Assembly (NCBI GenBank): GCA_964035545.1
Contig: OZ037765.1
Coordinates: forward strand, 3,529,001-3,593,000
Length of the DNA stretch: 64,000 nucleotides
Reading direction: 5' to 3'
From: Bugula neritina
Lineage: Eukaryota; Bryozoa; Gymnolaemata; Cheilostomatida; Bugulidae
Part shown: piece after piece, positions 48,301 through 60,578 of the stretch
How the letters are laid out: every line of letters begins with the position of its first letter
Position numbering within the stretch: position 1 is the first letter of the stretch
The notes under the pieces: model-generated
What the model saw: the letters and a program-made list of their open reading frames with translations, nothing else
Databases searched by the model: none
Told to the model about the DNA's origin: nothing
Translations under genes and position numbers: made by a program

Positions 48301-51300
48301 ATGCATTGATGTGTGGTCTTTATGTAAATAAATAGCATTTGGTAGAAGCTATCTAATAGCATGCAGTGAGTGCAGGGTTATTATCCATGGAGCAATGAGC
48401 ACCTATTAGCATCAGGCCTATGAAACGAAATCCCCCATCCTTTCATTCTATTCTCCATCATTACGTTGACATCTGATACAAAATCGTGTTAATAAATTTA
48501 ATAACTTTGAAAAGAAGAAAATGCTTGCCAGCAGTAAGACTATCTCACACTTAGGTTGCCTATTGAATTCTAGTGAGTCAATCCCCTGCATTGTTATTCC
48601 GGAGATATGAAAATGATAACGTGTGTTATTCATGAATAGAGAAGCTGTCCCATTGAGCGTCCCATCTCACTATCATCACTACATGAGCTTGCAGGATTTA
48701 TCGAAAACCTTATTTTGGTTTTAGTTGCACAGTGTTTGCTAAAGATATTATCGTGGATCTCAGATTGTAGATTACATTCTCAAGTATTTGCTAATATTTC
48801 ACTCACTGCTACCTCAAATCTCACATTATTCTCTTATTTATATAAAAAAGTAGAGAAATACTATAATCTATCTCCAGTTCATCTCTTAATATGTAGTTAG
48901 GGGTGTGGTAGAGGGTGCTAAGTAAATGTCTAGTCACCTAATCCACTCCTGTTTGCTATTCAGCTTTCATCTTGCCACAGTAGATGTTCACAATAAACCT
49001 ACTTTACCACCTGAGTATCACTGCATTTCCATGGAAAATTAATTGGAATAATGTGGAGTTTTGCTCCTACTAGTTTGTCACGTTGAATTTGCGTGTTTGA
49101 AAGAAGATTTTAAGATTCATTTCCTTTTTTACTGTAAGCCCACACGTAACACATTATACGCTACTTATTACTAACCCCACTGTGTATCTTTTCCCCTAAA
49201 GTATTCAGCAAATTAAAACCAGACTTCCTAGAAAAGATACTAGAATGCTTGTGTGCCCTTCTCACAGCCCCGCTCTAAGCCTACTTCACTCATGGAGCTT
49301 GTTTATACATCTTTAAAGGTACGTTTTATTTTAGATGGAGAGGTTTTTCAAATCAAAAGGGATTCACCCGGACTATGGCGGGAACCTGTTCTCATTCTGT
49401 GTAGATGGCCCGCAGTTACTCCGACTCTGCCTTCAAGCTGAGGCTATGCAAAAGTCTATTCAATTAAAGTCATATTTTTTCCATTACTTTGATCTCAGAA
49501 AAGAATTCCAGAAGTTGTACAAAAGACCTGCAAACTCCATTGCAGATATGTTAGAGTGTATCCTTTACCACCAACGTCATTACCATACATATACCTTCTA
49601 ATGATCATAAATGTAGAAATATTTAGTGATTTTAAATTTTTTCTCCCAAGACTTTAATAGACAACCCACAAAAATATGCTAATAATATTTCTATTTTTAC
49701 TGCTCTCCGTTTTTAAGCGCTAGTAACAAATATTCCATCAGATTTGAGCCATTTTTTCCAAACAAATTTCCTGTTTTTGCAATTTTCCATATTCAATTTA
49801 AAGCAAAACAATATATGAAGATACAGTTTTGAAATCTGATGGTGCAACACTCTCCATGTTTTCTGGGAATCAAATGGACACTCACTCATTTAGGACACTG
49901 ATACATGTTTTTATTACTTCAACACTCACTGATAGTCATACTATCATTACATACACTAACTACTAAGCTCCAAGTTCACTTCTGTTTGTGTCTTTTGTAT
50001 CTATTTGTTACACAATATTTGCTCTCTCCTTCTATACTTGACACCCTTGTGCTGAAAGGTCATTGGTGTTGTTTAGCTTTAAATGTGTAATGGTTTTGTT
50101 GTTGTTTTCCTTAACTGGTGCCCCAGTCCTCTCTATAGATGCTGATCAATCCATTGACTATGGAGTCAGGCAAGTGCATGAGATGGCCTGCGTTATCAAA
50201 AGACTTATCAATGATGGTACGTGTTTGATACCACACTATCTAAGTTCCATTTATTCACAGGCTATGTAGAAAAATATGTTGAAAGTCAAGTTGAAGGAGT
50301 TTTTGATATTTCTCACGTTTTCTCACAAAATTGAGCTGTGCAGAAATGACACAGCATTTATTTAGCACCAAGTTCTTATTTTGAAAACTTTCCAAATCAG
50401 CCTAGCATTTTTGGTAAATTCTGTTGTATATGAAAACAACTTTTCTGCATAGAAATGAAACTTTGTTTATGGCATGTCGTTTACTTGTGGAAAATATTTA
50501 ATTATTGTGAGTTTTAAGCTGAAATATAATGTGCACTTTGGCAACATAATAGATGGTTATCAAATATTTGCAGTGATTGTAAATCATTGTTTTAGTTAAT
50601 GCGTTGATGATTGATAGAAATGTATTGCCAACTGCAAGATACTGTTTATGTTTCATCCTACCATCATTTTAAACATAAACATAGTTAGTACATATGTGCT
50701 GGCAGCGATGATTAAAGAGTTTCACTTGTTATTATGCAATATTCAAAGCAGCAACATCAGCAGCAGTATAATTCCCTCTTTTGACAATAATTTTTGCCGT
50801 TTTATTGGAATTTTATTCCTGTTCCCCAGGTACCAAGTGGTTACTTTGACAGGGCCTGTGTGTTGGTAGATTTTATGGGGTAAAAGTCATTTAGGTGTTG
50901 TTGTCGAGAAACTGAGATAGCCTAAGATCTCTAGCTTTAATAACAAAATGGTTTGGGGCTGGGAACATAATTTCTTTTGCTAAAATTTCAATTTAGAACA
51001 CAAGGTTTTCTTAAATTCTTCTTTACTGGATCTTCCTTAAAACTAACAGTCAACCAAAGTTAAGTCTATAATCTTTTTAAAAAAAAAGGTTTTCAAGTAT
51101 AACAGCATGTACTTAGTGAATGTTGTGCCGGCAGAATCGTGTTTTTTTAAAAGTGACTGACAGAAAATTATCAGCAGTGAATCTCTATAAGGGATTTCTA
51201 CTTCTATTCATCAGGTTTAAATAGCTGAACTCTCAGCTGATCAAATCACAACAACCAGTGGAATATTCTAGAGTAGAGCACACTAAACAGGAACCCTTTC

Positions 51301-54300
51301 AAACACCAGGTGGCTTAAAAACATAATGGAGGGGTATTACACCACTTGACACCTTGTTATTTGCTGTTACATAGGCATATTATTACACTAAAGGTTGGAA
51401 AATGTTAGCTAAAGATTTGGGGTCACTTGTAGCCACCAGGGTGGGTAGGGGATCCACCCTATACAAACTAGTTCATAGCCTGAATATAGTTTTAGCATAA
51501 ACTGCTTCCACAGTAACTGAAGTCATTTGGTGCTGATGAGAATCCAAGCTACCAACACAGGTGCTGTTTATCTTCTAACAGTTTCAAAATGTCCATTACT
51601 GATAGACCCTGGCAAGTGTTGAACTAGCCAGCTTCTAAGCACTTCTGAGTGGAGAGGAATATATTGCATAACAACTAAGATATGATAAGCTGTGTGTCTT
51701 GTTTCAACACCATTGATGCACGCACCAGCTGTTTAGAATAGCCATGAATCTAATGTTATTTGAGAACACTTCATGGGCTGTGAATTAGATAATAATAAGC
51801 AGCCGACAAAGTTGGCATCGAAACTTATTCTACTTGTCAACATCGCAAAAAGTGGCTGGTGCCATTTTGAGAGCCAAGTAAACTAATGGCTTTATCAGCT
51901 CCACTGGTTGTAGCAAAACACTCTTCATTATTACTCAGTCGGCCAACCATCATTTTATGGTCCAATAAGTTTCTAGTTTCTATATTTAGTATTCTGTACA
52001 GAGTAGAGACTACAACTTTGGCCTAATAACTACCTACATAGACATAGAGCTGAATTATAATTTATAGTATTTTTCTTTGAAGCCGGTTATTAACTGCTGT
52101 GGTTAAAGTAGTCGACACCCATTATTTACAATCCACAAAATGACATGGTTGCTTGCACTTTGATGTCTCGCTATAACCTGGTGTTTTCAATTCAGTAGTG
52201 GGTCACCTGAGTATTGGTTTCGTGTTGCTTTATCCACTTGGCTATTTCAAAAATGTGCAGTAGTTGTTCAAAGCTTTCATCAATCTAACTGAAATTGTTG
52301 GTGAAAACCTACCGCTTTTAAATGGCCCACATTCTTCTCTGATATCACACAGCTACCATGATCTCCACGTAGTGATAGGAAGTCACTATGCTGAGGGTAT
52401 ATTTCCTTCCAGTCAGGGTTGCTGGGCGGCTACAGTTGTTTGCTATACAGATGTTTTCAGATGAGACATAGAAGTTACTTTGAAGAAGAAGCTGGTAGAG
52501 CTAGAGATGATCAGCAAGTAGTATATGTGAAGTGTACCGTCTGTGATAAACAAGATATCTCTTCCAGACAGTCTCTAACCAAGTATATGTATGTATTTTC
52601 AGGTCACCAGTTCACTGAGCCTGAGAGAATTAAAGACAGACTACAGCCAGGCATATGGTAGGTTGGTGTATATTAACTCCCCTCTCACAATATTATCCTC
52701 TCTTCTCATTTCGCTATTTATTTCAACTTTGTTCACCATTTATTCTTTTTATTCTCTTCTATTTTTCTTTTTTGTTTCTTTAGTTTAAGGGTTTTCTTGG
52801 ATATTTCTGTGGAAATTAAAATAATATAATTAGACAATTATTCATTATTACAACCAGTGTGTCTATTCACATGACCTAGAATTAGTTGTTTTATCCAATC
52901 AGAAACACTCATTGAATAAGTGGAACTAACTGTGAATAAACATAATTGAATTTAAACTCCTCATTAATCATAAAACTATAGAAAAATATTTATCTGATGG
53001 CATAGTTACTGCTAAAGTAATATTTTTTCTGTTGGTGTATTAATAACTGTCTAGATGAAAGACATGTTTAGTCACCTACTCAAGTCAAGTGTTGTGTTTA
53101 GTGTTTTCGTTTTAATTAATGCTCAAAATAGTCTTAATTTACAAATATGCAACAGTTGAGAAGAAACACACAGTTGATTATAGTTGTAAAATTAGTCTAC
53201 ACTCTTATATTGTAATCATTTGATGCTCTTTGGTCAAACTCTACATATCAATTTCTTTATTATCAACTGCATTTGGAGTTTGACTGTTATAATTTATCAA
53301 CTGTATTCCAACTCTCCAGTTCCTTTCAGCCAGATTCTAAGTAGATAGTAACTTGTGAATTCCTGGCGTAACTGCAATAAGTTTCAGTGAATAGTTCTGG
53401 GTTAACCAAGTTACCCAACTATGGTGAATAATATCAAAATAAATTGGCTGAAGTATTTGAGTCATCTAAAACACATGCCAGTAGCTTCAGAATGCTGGGG
53501 AATCCATCCAGTGGTTACAGCACTGTGCTTTATTCTTATCAGGCTTCCTATAACATTTAGTTGAATCAATTTTTATATAATTTTGCCATAGGTAGTTGTA
53601 TAAATACTTTAATTTTAGCAATAAATCAGACTACGTGGATGATGACACAGTGGTGAGAGCTCGAGGGTTACCGTGGCAGTCTTCTGATGCGGACATTGCT
53701 AGGTTCTTCACTGGACTCAACATTGCTAAGTAAGTTAATTCACTGAATGTGTAAGTATGTGAAATCACTGAGTGTAAGTACATGCACTTTCAGTAAAATC
53801 ACCTACTTACACTGGGAATGTAAGTGGGTAATTTTACTGAAAGTATATGTAAATTAGTTCACTAAACGTAAGTATTGGAATTGTTGAGAGAGTAAGTAAA
53901 GTAAGTTACTGAGTTTGTGGATGTTAGTTTTCTGAGTGTGTTTGTATGTTAAGTAACTGAGATTGTAAGTAAGTAAGTTCACTGAGGGAGTAAGTTAATT
54001 CACTGAGTGTAAGTAAACTAATTTACTGAGTTACTAAGTTGGTTTACTGAGGGTGTATCTAAGTGAATGTACTGTCACAGTCAGTGTGATCAAACAGAAC
54101 AGCTGCTCAAAGTCAATGTCTCTGTAATGGAGAGATTCTGTGCAGACGTACACCATTAGACTGAGAGTTGATGCTATTGAAGGTCCACTAGGGCTCTCAT
54201 TCATCACCAGCCTGTCATAGCTACTAGCACCAAACTTAAAGCATTTCTACTTGGTACCAGCATGATTTACTCATTGGTCATGAGTTGTTGATGCAACACC

Positions 54301-57300
54301 AGTGGCTAGATTGCAGTTCATCTTCAAATGTACATTCCTAGCAGAAATGAATTTTTTATCTCATCAATATCCAATAAGCAAGGAGTGATATGGTGAGATC
54401 ATTAGGATCTATTTGAAGTGGTTGTCATGACAACCACAGGGTGACATCCTCTAGCCACGTATATAAATACTTATTTTAGAATAATAATCTGCATGATGTA
54501 TGCAGCTACATGACCGTATTACAGCATCCCTAGTCCTATGTTGAACAGCTGCACCATCTGCTAGTAACTGCATTTCCAGCACAGCTGCAGTGGTGAATAC
54601 ATACTTGCTTTCCTATGTTACTTAGGTTTCATAGTAGGCTGGAGCCATTGAAGGTTGCTGAATACAAAGCAAAAAAGGTTTTATTTTTGCCTTTCTAGTT
54701 TCACAGAAAAATCTAGATTGTGGGACAAGCAGCTTTCCTCTACTCTTTGATTAGTAGCTGATTGTTACACAACCTTTCAGTTGAAAAAAGACTTAGCTCT
54801 ATATAAAAGCACTACAGCCACGATGATTGATATAAGAATTACATTCACTGGTTGAATGGCTGTTTCATTATACAAATTCTTGTATGCTGAAGTTCACATT
54901 CTAATGATACCTTGTAGAGGGGGTGTAGCCTTATGTCTAAGTCAACAAGGACGCAGAAATGGCGAGGCGTTGATTAGATTTGAGGATGTAGAGAGTAGAG
55001 ATCTGGCGCTAAAGAAGCACAAGCATCACCTTGGCAACAGATACATAGAAGTGTACAAAGCATCCGGTCGGGACTTTCTCAATGTCGCCGGAGGTTAGTC
55101 ACATGACCTCTCGTCCCAAGGGAATTCTGCTTCTCACCAGACAAGTTGTTGGTAACCTTCTGAACTGAAAACTTGTTTGTGGAAAAACAGCGTATAATTC
55201 CTAATGTGTTAACCTAAAATTTTCCTAAACATATCTGTTTTTGAAGTTAGCAGACTAAAATGTCATAATGATTTTGCATTATTTGATGAGTTTTGATAAA
55301 TATATATACACTGTAAACTTTTGCCCCCCCCCCTCACCTAAAATGAACTGCAGGCCTCTAACTTGCAAGCCAGCGTTGCTAAACATTATGCTAAGGGGTG
55401 GGGGGGGGGGCTGGAGTGTTTTAACACCACATACACATTATTTGTGGTGACCCAGTTAGTGTTATTGAATGAAGAACTAAAAAGAGCCACATGTGGAGTT
55501 GTCAGGACATGTAACTGTTGATTAGGAGGGGAAATGTGTGGAGCATTTCATGACTCTTTTCCCCTACTACCAGATTAGCTGTTGGTTAAAAATTATCATT
55601 GGAGGAAATTCAATAAATTTTTCTATAGTACAAAGAATTATCAAAAGTTAAAATACTGTTCATTACTAACTGAAAAGCTAAGTTTATGGAAATTTAATCT
55701 TTGCTAAAGGTAACAGCTATGCAAGCATTAAGAGTTGTCATTCCATTTCATGTGTTGTTTTAGGAAGTAATAGCGAAGCTCAAGCCTTCCTCTCCCGGGG
55801 AGCTCAATGTATTATACGCATGAGAGGATTGCCTTATACAGCCACAGCTGACCAAGTGGTAATTATCTTCCCTTTTTACCGGTTCATTCATAACTGTGAT
55901 ATTGAGGTTTTTTAAACATTACATTGATTCGTTTAAAAGTTGTCTTTTTTAATAGTGTAGAAATTGGCTAAATTTCAACTGTTTAAATCTACATTTAGTC
56001 AATATTGACCTGTTGTAAAATGATTAATATGATCCCCCCTTTGATATAACTGACTGATGGAGATTATTCACCATAATATAAATACTGTAATATGTAGTCT
56101 ACATACAGTTTAAGTGACTTTATTTAAAATAATTTGCAGAAGATAACTTGAAAATTTATTTTGTTTCAACAGCTCACACCTCGAGGTTCTAGCCTCAGGT
56201 TTACTATGAACTGCTGCTTTCTTTTAGATGTGTTCTGTGTGAATAGGTAGGTTATTGAGACCAGCGTGACCACGGTCTGGGTTAAGGATGTATACTGCAG
56301 AGAGTAGTGGGAATGTGATAATCTAGGTGGTGATAACTTCAAATTATTACATAATTTTATGTCAAGGGAAAGTAATTGATTAGTGTGATAGGTAGAGTGC
56401 TGGCTGCTATTCAGCTGGGCTTTGGGTAATATCGGTGTTTGGGACAAAACGTACCTCCCTCAGGTACAGCATACCTGGCATAATTCTAGTTGCAATGTAT
56501 TTCCTGTATATATTAGATGGTTGCTATGGTGATATGGCACCATTGGATATACAAAGTAAAGCCTTAATATCACGTGATTGGTGTAGTGGTAGCGGGACTT
56601 GTTGCAATTCATTTCACCCACCCCGATTGTGATGGGTCAACAGGTACACTCCACGGCAGCAGGGTACGGGTAGACTAATCTGTAGCCTGGGGTGCTGCCG
56701 CACTTTGCTTTATTAGATGTTACATTGTAGTGTGATTTACACTTCTGCAGCGGCTGTGGTGAAGTAATTATATTTCTGTTGCCTCCTATGTACACGCGCT
56801 GTCGCTGGTTTGGGATTACTGATTGGTAATTTTCTCGATTGGTGTTGTGGTTGGAGATTCGGATTGGTTTCCACTTTATTACATAATTTTACTTTGTATG
56901 ACTTTTTCTGAAAACTCCCTCTGCTACCTTATAATAAAGTTTCACTAAAATCTGTCTGATGATCACTTCAGTGTGAATGCGTGTGAAATGGTCATATCAT
57001 TTCTATTTTTAAATCTGAACTATAAAACAGTTGAACAAATCAAGTTCATTGGAAATTTTTTATTTCAATTTTAAAAGTATCAATGAATTGTTTAATAATA
57101 TGATAAATTATTTAGATAGACTTTTCAATAAGTTAATTTTAAATACATTTTAGAGTTGTATTATTTAGCTGATGCTATGCATTCACTCAACTATTAAACC
57201 AACACTTTCACACTACGCAGGGTAGTCCTTAATCTAAACTCTAAGCAATATAATAGGTGCTACTGTAGCTAAAAGTAAACCTATTGTGACCAAAGGATGT

Positions 57301-60300
57301 TGGTGCTGTAAAAGTTCAAACACCTATAAGACATGCTATCTCACACTTCTGTACTAGACTTTACAAACTAGATTTCTCATTTCATAAGACATTAGATAAT
57401 AAAATAATAATACATTTAAATTGTTTCTTAAAACTTTAATTTAGAAGAATTAAAGGAGTCAATACAATATAACATGTCTTTAGCAGTCAAGTGAATAAAT
57501 AAATAGACTTTGGAATTCATCAGGTTACTGCAGTACACTGCTGGGAAATAAACCTTACTAGCAACTCTACGTTCTTGATAGAACCTCATCCAAGTCTCTT
57601 CTCTCTGCATACTGCGCAGCTTTCATCACACTATTGTGTCATTTAGTCTCAACTGAGAAACTAACAACACATTGCCATTGTCATCACCACACAGCTGTCC
57701 TATCCGGGTGTCATGTTGAAGAGTGCTGTCTGGGTGTGCAAGGCTCGTCTGTGGTGATTGTTTTCCTGTCACCAGCCAGAAGCTGCTGACAGCGTCTATC
57801 TGCTGCTGACAGCGTCTATCTGCTGCTATGTGTAGCTGTCGTCTGCTATTGTTTCAGTTGGAGTTCTTCGCTACTGGCGATAAGTCAGTGGACGTCTTAC
57901 AAGGCAAGGATGGAATTATGTTTGTCCACCAGGTGGATGGTAGAGCTACAGGTGACGCGTTTGTACTGTTTGCCACTGATGAAGACGCCAATGTAGCTCT
58001 GAGTAAGCATAGAAACCTCATTGGTACGCGATACATTGAGCTCTTCAAGAGCACCACTGCTGAGGTGCAACAGGTTAGTACTTGAATTTATTTATTTATT
58101 GTTGATTTTTGATGTAGTTGATGTTTAAATACAGACTGCTTTGGCTATAATGATAGCTGTTGGGGTAGATTGTCATAGATTTTGCACAGAGGGTTTTGCT
58201 GCAATATTTTAAAATTATTTTTGAAATAAATTTTTAGGATTTGTTTCAAAATGAATGAAACTTTTTGAGTTTTGCTCTTCTTGGGAAAAACTAAAACACA
58301 TATTTTAACTTAGTTTTGTTCAGGGTTATCTTCTCTGTAATGTGTTCATACTGCAATTTAATTACATCAAGGAACACGTTGCTTTGCATATTAATTATCA
58401 TCTCAACTTTTTCAACAATATAATCACCAAATGGAGTAGGGAAAAATACCTAAAGTTACAGTAATGTATGTTATAGTAAATTAACAAAAAAAATATTATG
58501 CTGTTTGCTACCATACAACTTTGCTTATTGCTTACATCATTTACATACCTCATCAGTAGAATTTGGTTATTTGTTGTGTAGGTTTTACTCTCCAAACAAT
58601 TTTGACAGGTCTTAAATAGAACGATGGAACCCCAGACACGCAACACACCCCCTACTGGAGAGCAACTTGCCTTTCCACCACTAGGCCTCCCCCAAATGAA
58701 CCCCATCAGTCCACCTCTGATGTCCTTCTTGCCCACCCAGGCAGCAGCTCCCATGCCCCCGACAGGGCTACTGGCAGGGGGCGCTGTCAGGGACTGTATT
58801 CGGCTGAGGGGACTTCTGTTTGAGGCAACCGTGACAGACATTCTAAACTTCCTGGGGGAACATTCTAGAAACATTGTGTACAAGGGAGTTCACATGGTGT
58901 ACAGTGCAGCTGTAAGTCATATTCCTTCACAGCAATTTTACAATTAAATACTTTAATTTAGGTATTTGTTATAAATTTATTTCTGAAGCAACTTTTGCAA
59001 AATAAGTTCAAATAAACATTTTATGTAAATAAATAGTTGTCTTCTCTTTCCACTTGCTGTATAGTCAATACCTCAGCTTACAGCTGCTGTACTTCTTGAA
59101 GGGCACTTTCTCCGGCGAGGCCTTCATACAGATGGACTCTGAACAGGCTGCCGAGGCGGTCGCTGCCAACAGACACAAGAAGTTCATGCTGCTGCCGGGA
59201 CCAACTGGCCCCAGGAAGAGGTACATAGAGGTGTTCCAGTGCTCCAGCGCTGACATGTCTGTCGTTCTGGCCAACCCAGAGCTGCCGACTAACCTGCAGC
59301 TGCCTGCCATGAATCTCTCCCCCCACACTCCTGGATTCAGCGGTGCCCTCCCCCCTGTAGTTAATCTCACACCACCGGGACTCTCGGCTCAAACGTCACC
59401 TCAGCAAGGCTCCCCTCCTATGATGGCTGGAGCACCCCCACCCACACAACCGCCCTCAGCTTTCCTCCCCCAGCTTCAGCAACTGCCACAGTTATTCCAG
59501 CAACCCCAGCCCAGGGCTCAGCTAGTCTCTCATGGTAAGATAGGACAATGTACGGGGGGGGGGGGGTATATTCTATTCAATGTGCTAACCTCTCAGCACC
59601 AAACATGCACTGCCAGTCTTGTTGGCAGAGATGATGCTATATAGTCAGTTCTAGAAATGTTATCGAAGGTGCTAATTGAAACTGGTATATTTGAATTTAA
59701 ATTTGGTGGGGAAATTATTTTAATATATGGAGAAAAGTGACAATAAAATTCCGTCTTTAAAAACCTCACATTTGTTTAAACAAAGCCTTATGATACCCAC
59801 AATATCTACCTAATGTGCAATATGCTTGTATTAAAGTCGAGGTTTGCGGCAAATTATGTTACACTGAGAAAAGTGACGTTAAATATTTACTGTAAAGTTT
59901 TTACTTATGAAAGTTAGTGGTGTTCGCATCTTCCACTTACCTTATTATTACCTTCAAGCACCTTATTCTAATGTATTGTAGGAGGTGCCACTATGCCAAG
60001 TAATACAGGTGCTCTGATGACCACACTAGGTGCTTACCCGCTGCCAGCCGTGTCAACAGCTGCAGCAGCGCAACAACCCGTTCTTCAGCAGCAACTTCTG
60101 GCCCAGTTGGCGCAGCAGCAGTTTCTGTTGGCCAGTCACCAACCCACCTTTCCTCAGATGCCGGCTGGTGTTCAACGCCCGGTTGTCCCGGGACTATTTG
60201 GGGCGTCCCCTATGCTCTACTACTACCCCAGCCCACCCCTGTCTCCCCAGAACTACTTCACCCCAGCAGCTGCTGTGGCTGGTGAGCTAGTATGTTACTT

Positions 60301-60578
60301 CAGCTAATTTCTCGGCACACAGGTTACACTCTTGATATTTGTAATCTCTCACTGAGTCGGCTGCTGCATACAATGTTGTGTAAATATTTGTCGGCTAACC
60401 GTTTCCTGTGTAAATGTGTTTTAACATTTCAATGATGTATAAGTAATGGTGCATCTATAACTCATGAATGATTAGCTGTTAATCGAAAGTCACATTCTCT
60501 AACATTGCGTACAATGATGCAGGTGCAGGCGCCCCAAGAACTGCAGAAACAATAGTGGCCAGTCAAGAAAGGTGGTGA
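45317..60578 (+). CDS. ESRP: epithelial splicing regulatory protein (ESRP/fusilli), 13 exons
   Basis: Exons 45317-45448, 47976-48119, 49335-49557, 50127-50216, 52603-52657, 53619-53729, 54918-55093, 55764-55858, 57858-58073, 58609-58911, 59102-59534, 59982-60281, 60523-60578 join in frame to 777 residues. The N-terminal 210 residues match ESRP ([50 protein letters not shown]). Three hnRNP-F/H-type RRMs follow: RRM1 about 223-307 ([41 protein letters not shown]), RRM2 about 327-412 ([35 protein letters not shown]), RRM3 about 474-560 ([38 protein letters not shown]). A Pro/Gln/Ala-rich tail ends SQERW. In animals ESRPs bind G/U-rich RNA and control epithelial alternative exons in the nucleus. 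The start has a good context (ATCACAATGG) and matches the family N-terminus. Alternative isoforms are likely but not visible. Confidence 0.95.
45449..47975 (+). other. ESRP intron 1
   Basis: A 2.5-kb intron. A short GAGTATGAGTAATCAATGACTAAGAGTAAGAG-type simple stretch lies at about 45570-45620. Open frames at 46445-46675 and 47112-47300 are not supported as exons. Confidence 0.6.
48120..49334 (+). other. ESRP intron 2, nothing further seen
   Basis: Bounded by donor GTAAGA and acceptor TTTTATTTTAG. There is no coding or RNA gene signal. Confidence 0.6.
50217..52602 (+). other. ESRP intron 4 with a dispersed repeat
   Basis: Begins GTACGT and ends TATTTTCAG. It contains copy C of the dispersed repeat family (50885-51040). 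The open frames at 50648-50869, 52264-52464 and 52419-52601 are intronic. Confidence 0.6.
50885..51040. repeat. dispersed repeat family, copy C
   Basis: Same block order as copies at 8330 and 9750: CATTTAGGTG, GAGAAACTGAGATAGCCTAAG, GAACATAATTTCTTTTGCT, TTTAGAACACAAGGTTTTCT, AAATTCTT. Confidence 0.6.
53730..54917 (+). other. ESRP intron 6 with a GTAAGT-rich degenerate repeat
   Basis: The first 340 bp are built from loose repeats of TTCACTGAGTGTAAGTAA, so the consensus 5' splice site GTAAGT occurs about a dozen times, including the true donor at 53730. A perfect 20-bp palindrome lies at 54418-54437. Confidence 0.75.
55320..55412. repeat. C-run/G-run inverted pair, SINE-like
   Basis: A run of Cs (from about 55324) and a run of Gs (from about 55397) bracket about 60 bp. 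On the minus strand this core looks faintly tRNA-like (TTAGCAACGCTGG, CTTGCAAG, GCAGTTCA). It may be a decayed SINE in ESRP intron 7. Confidence 0.35.
55859..57857 (+). other. ESRP intron 8
   Basis: A 2-kb intron with a tRNA-like A box TGGTGTAGTGG at 56579-56589 and a weak B-box-like GGGTCAACAGG at 56634-56644. No tRNA cloverleaf can be closed, so at best it is a decayed SINE. A short direct duplication of CTGCTGACAGCGTCTATCTG occurs at 57781-57825. Confidence 0.5.

Noticed and set aside
56579-56650. tRNA gene in ESRP intron 8
   Set aside because: The A box is perfect but the B box is poor and no cloverleaf closes.
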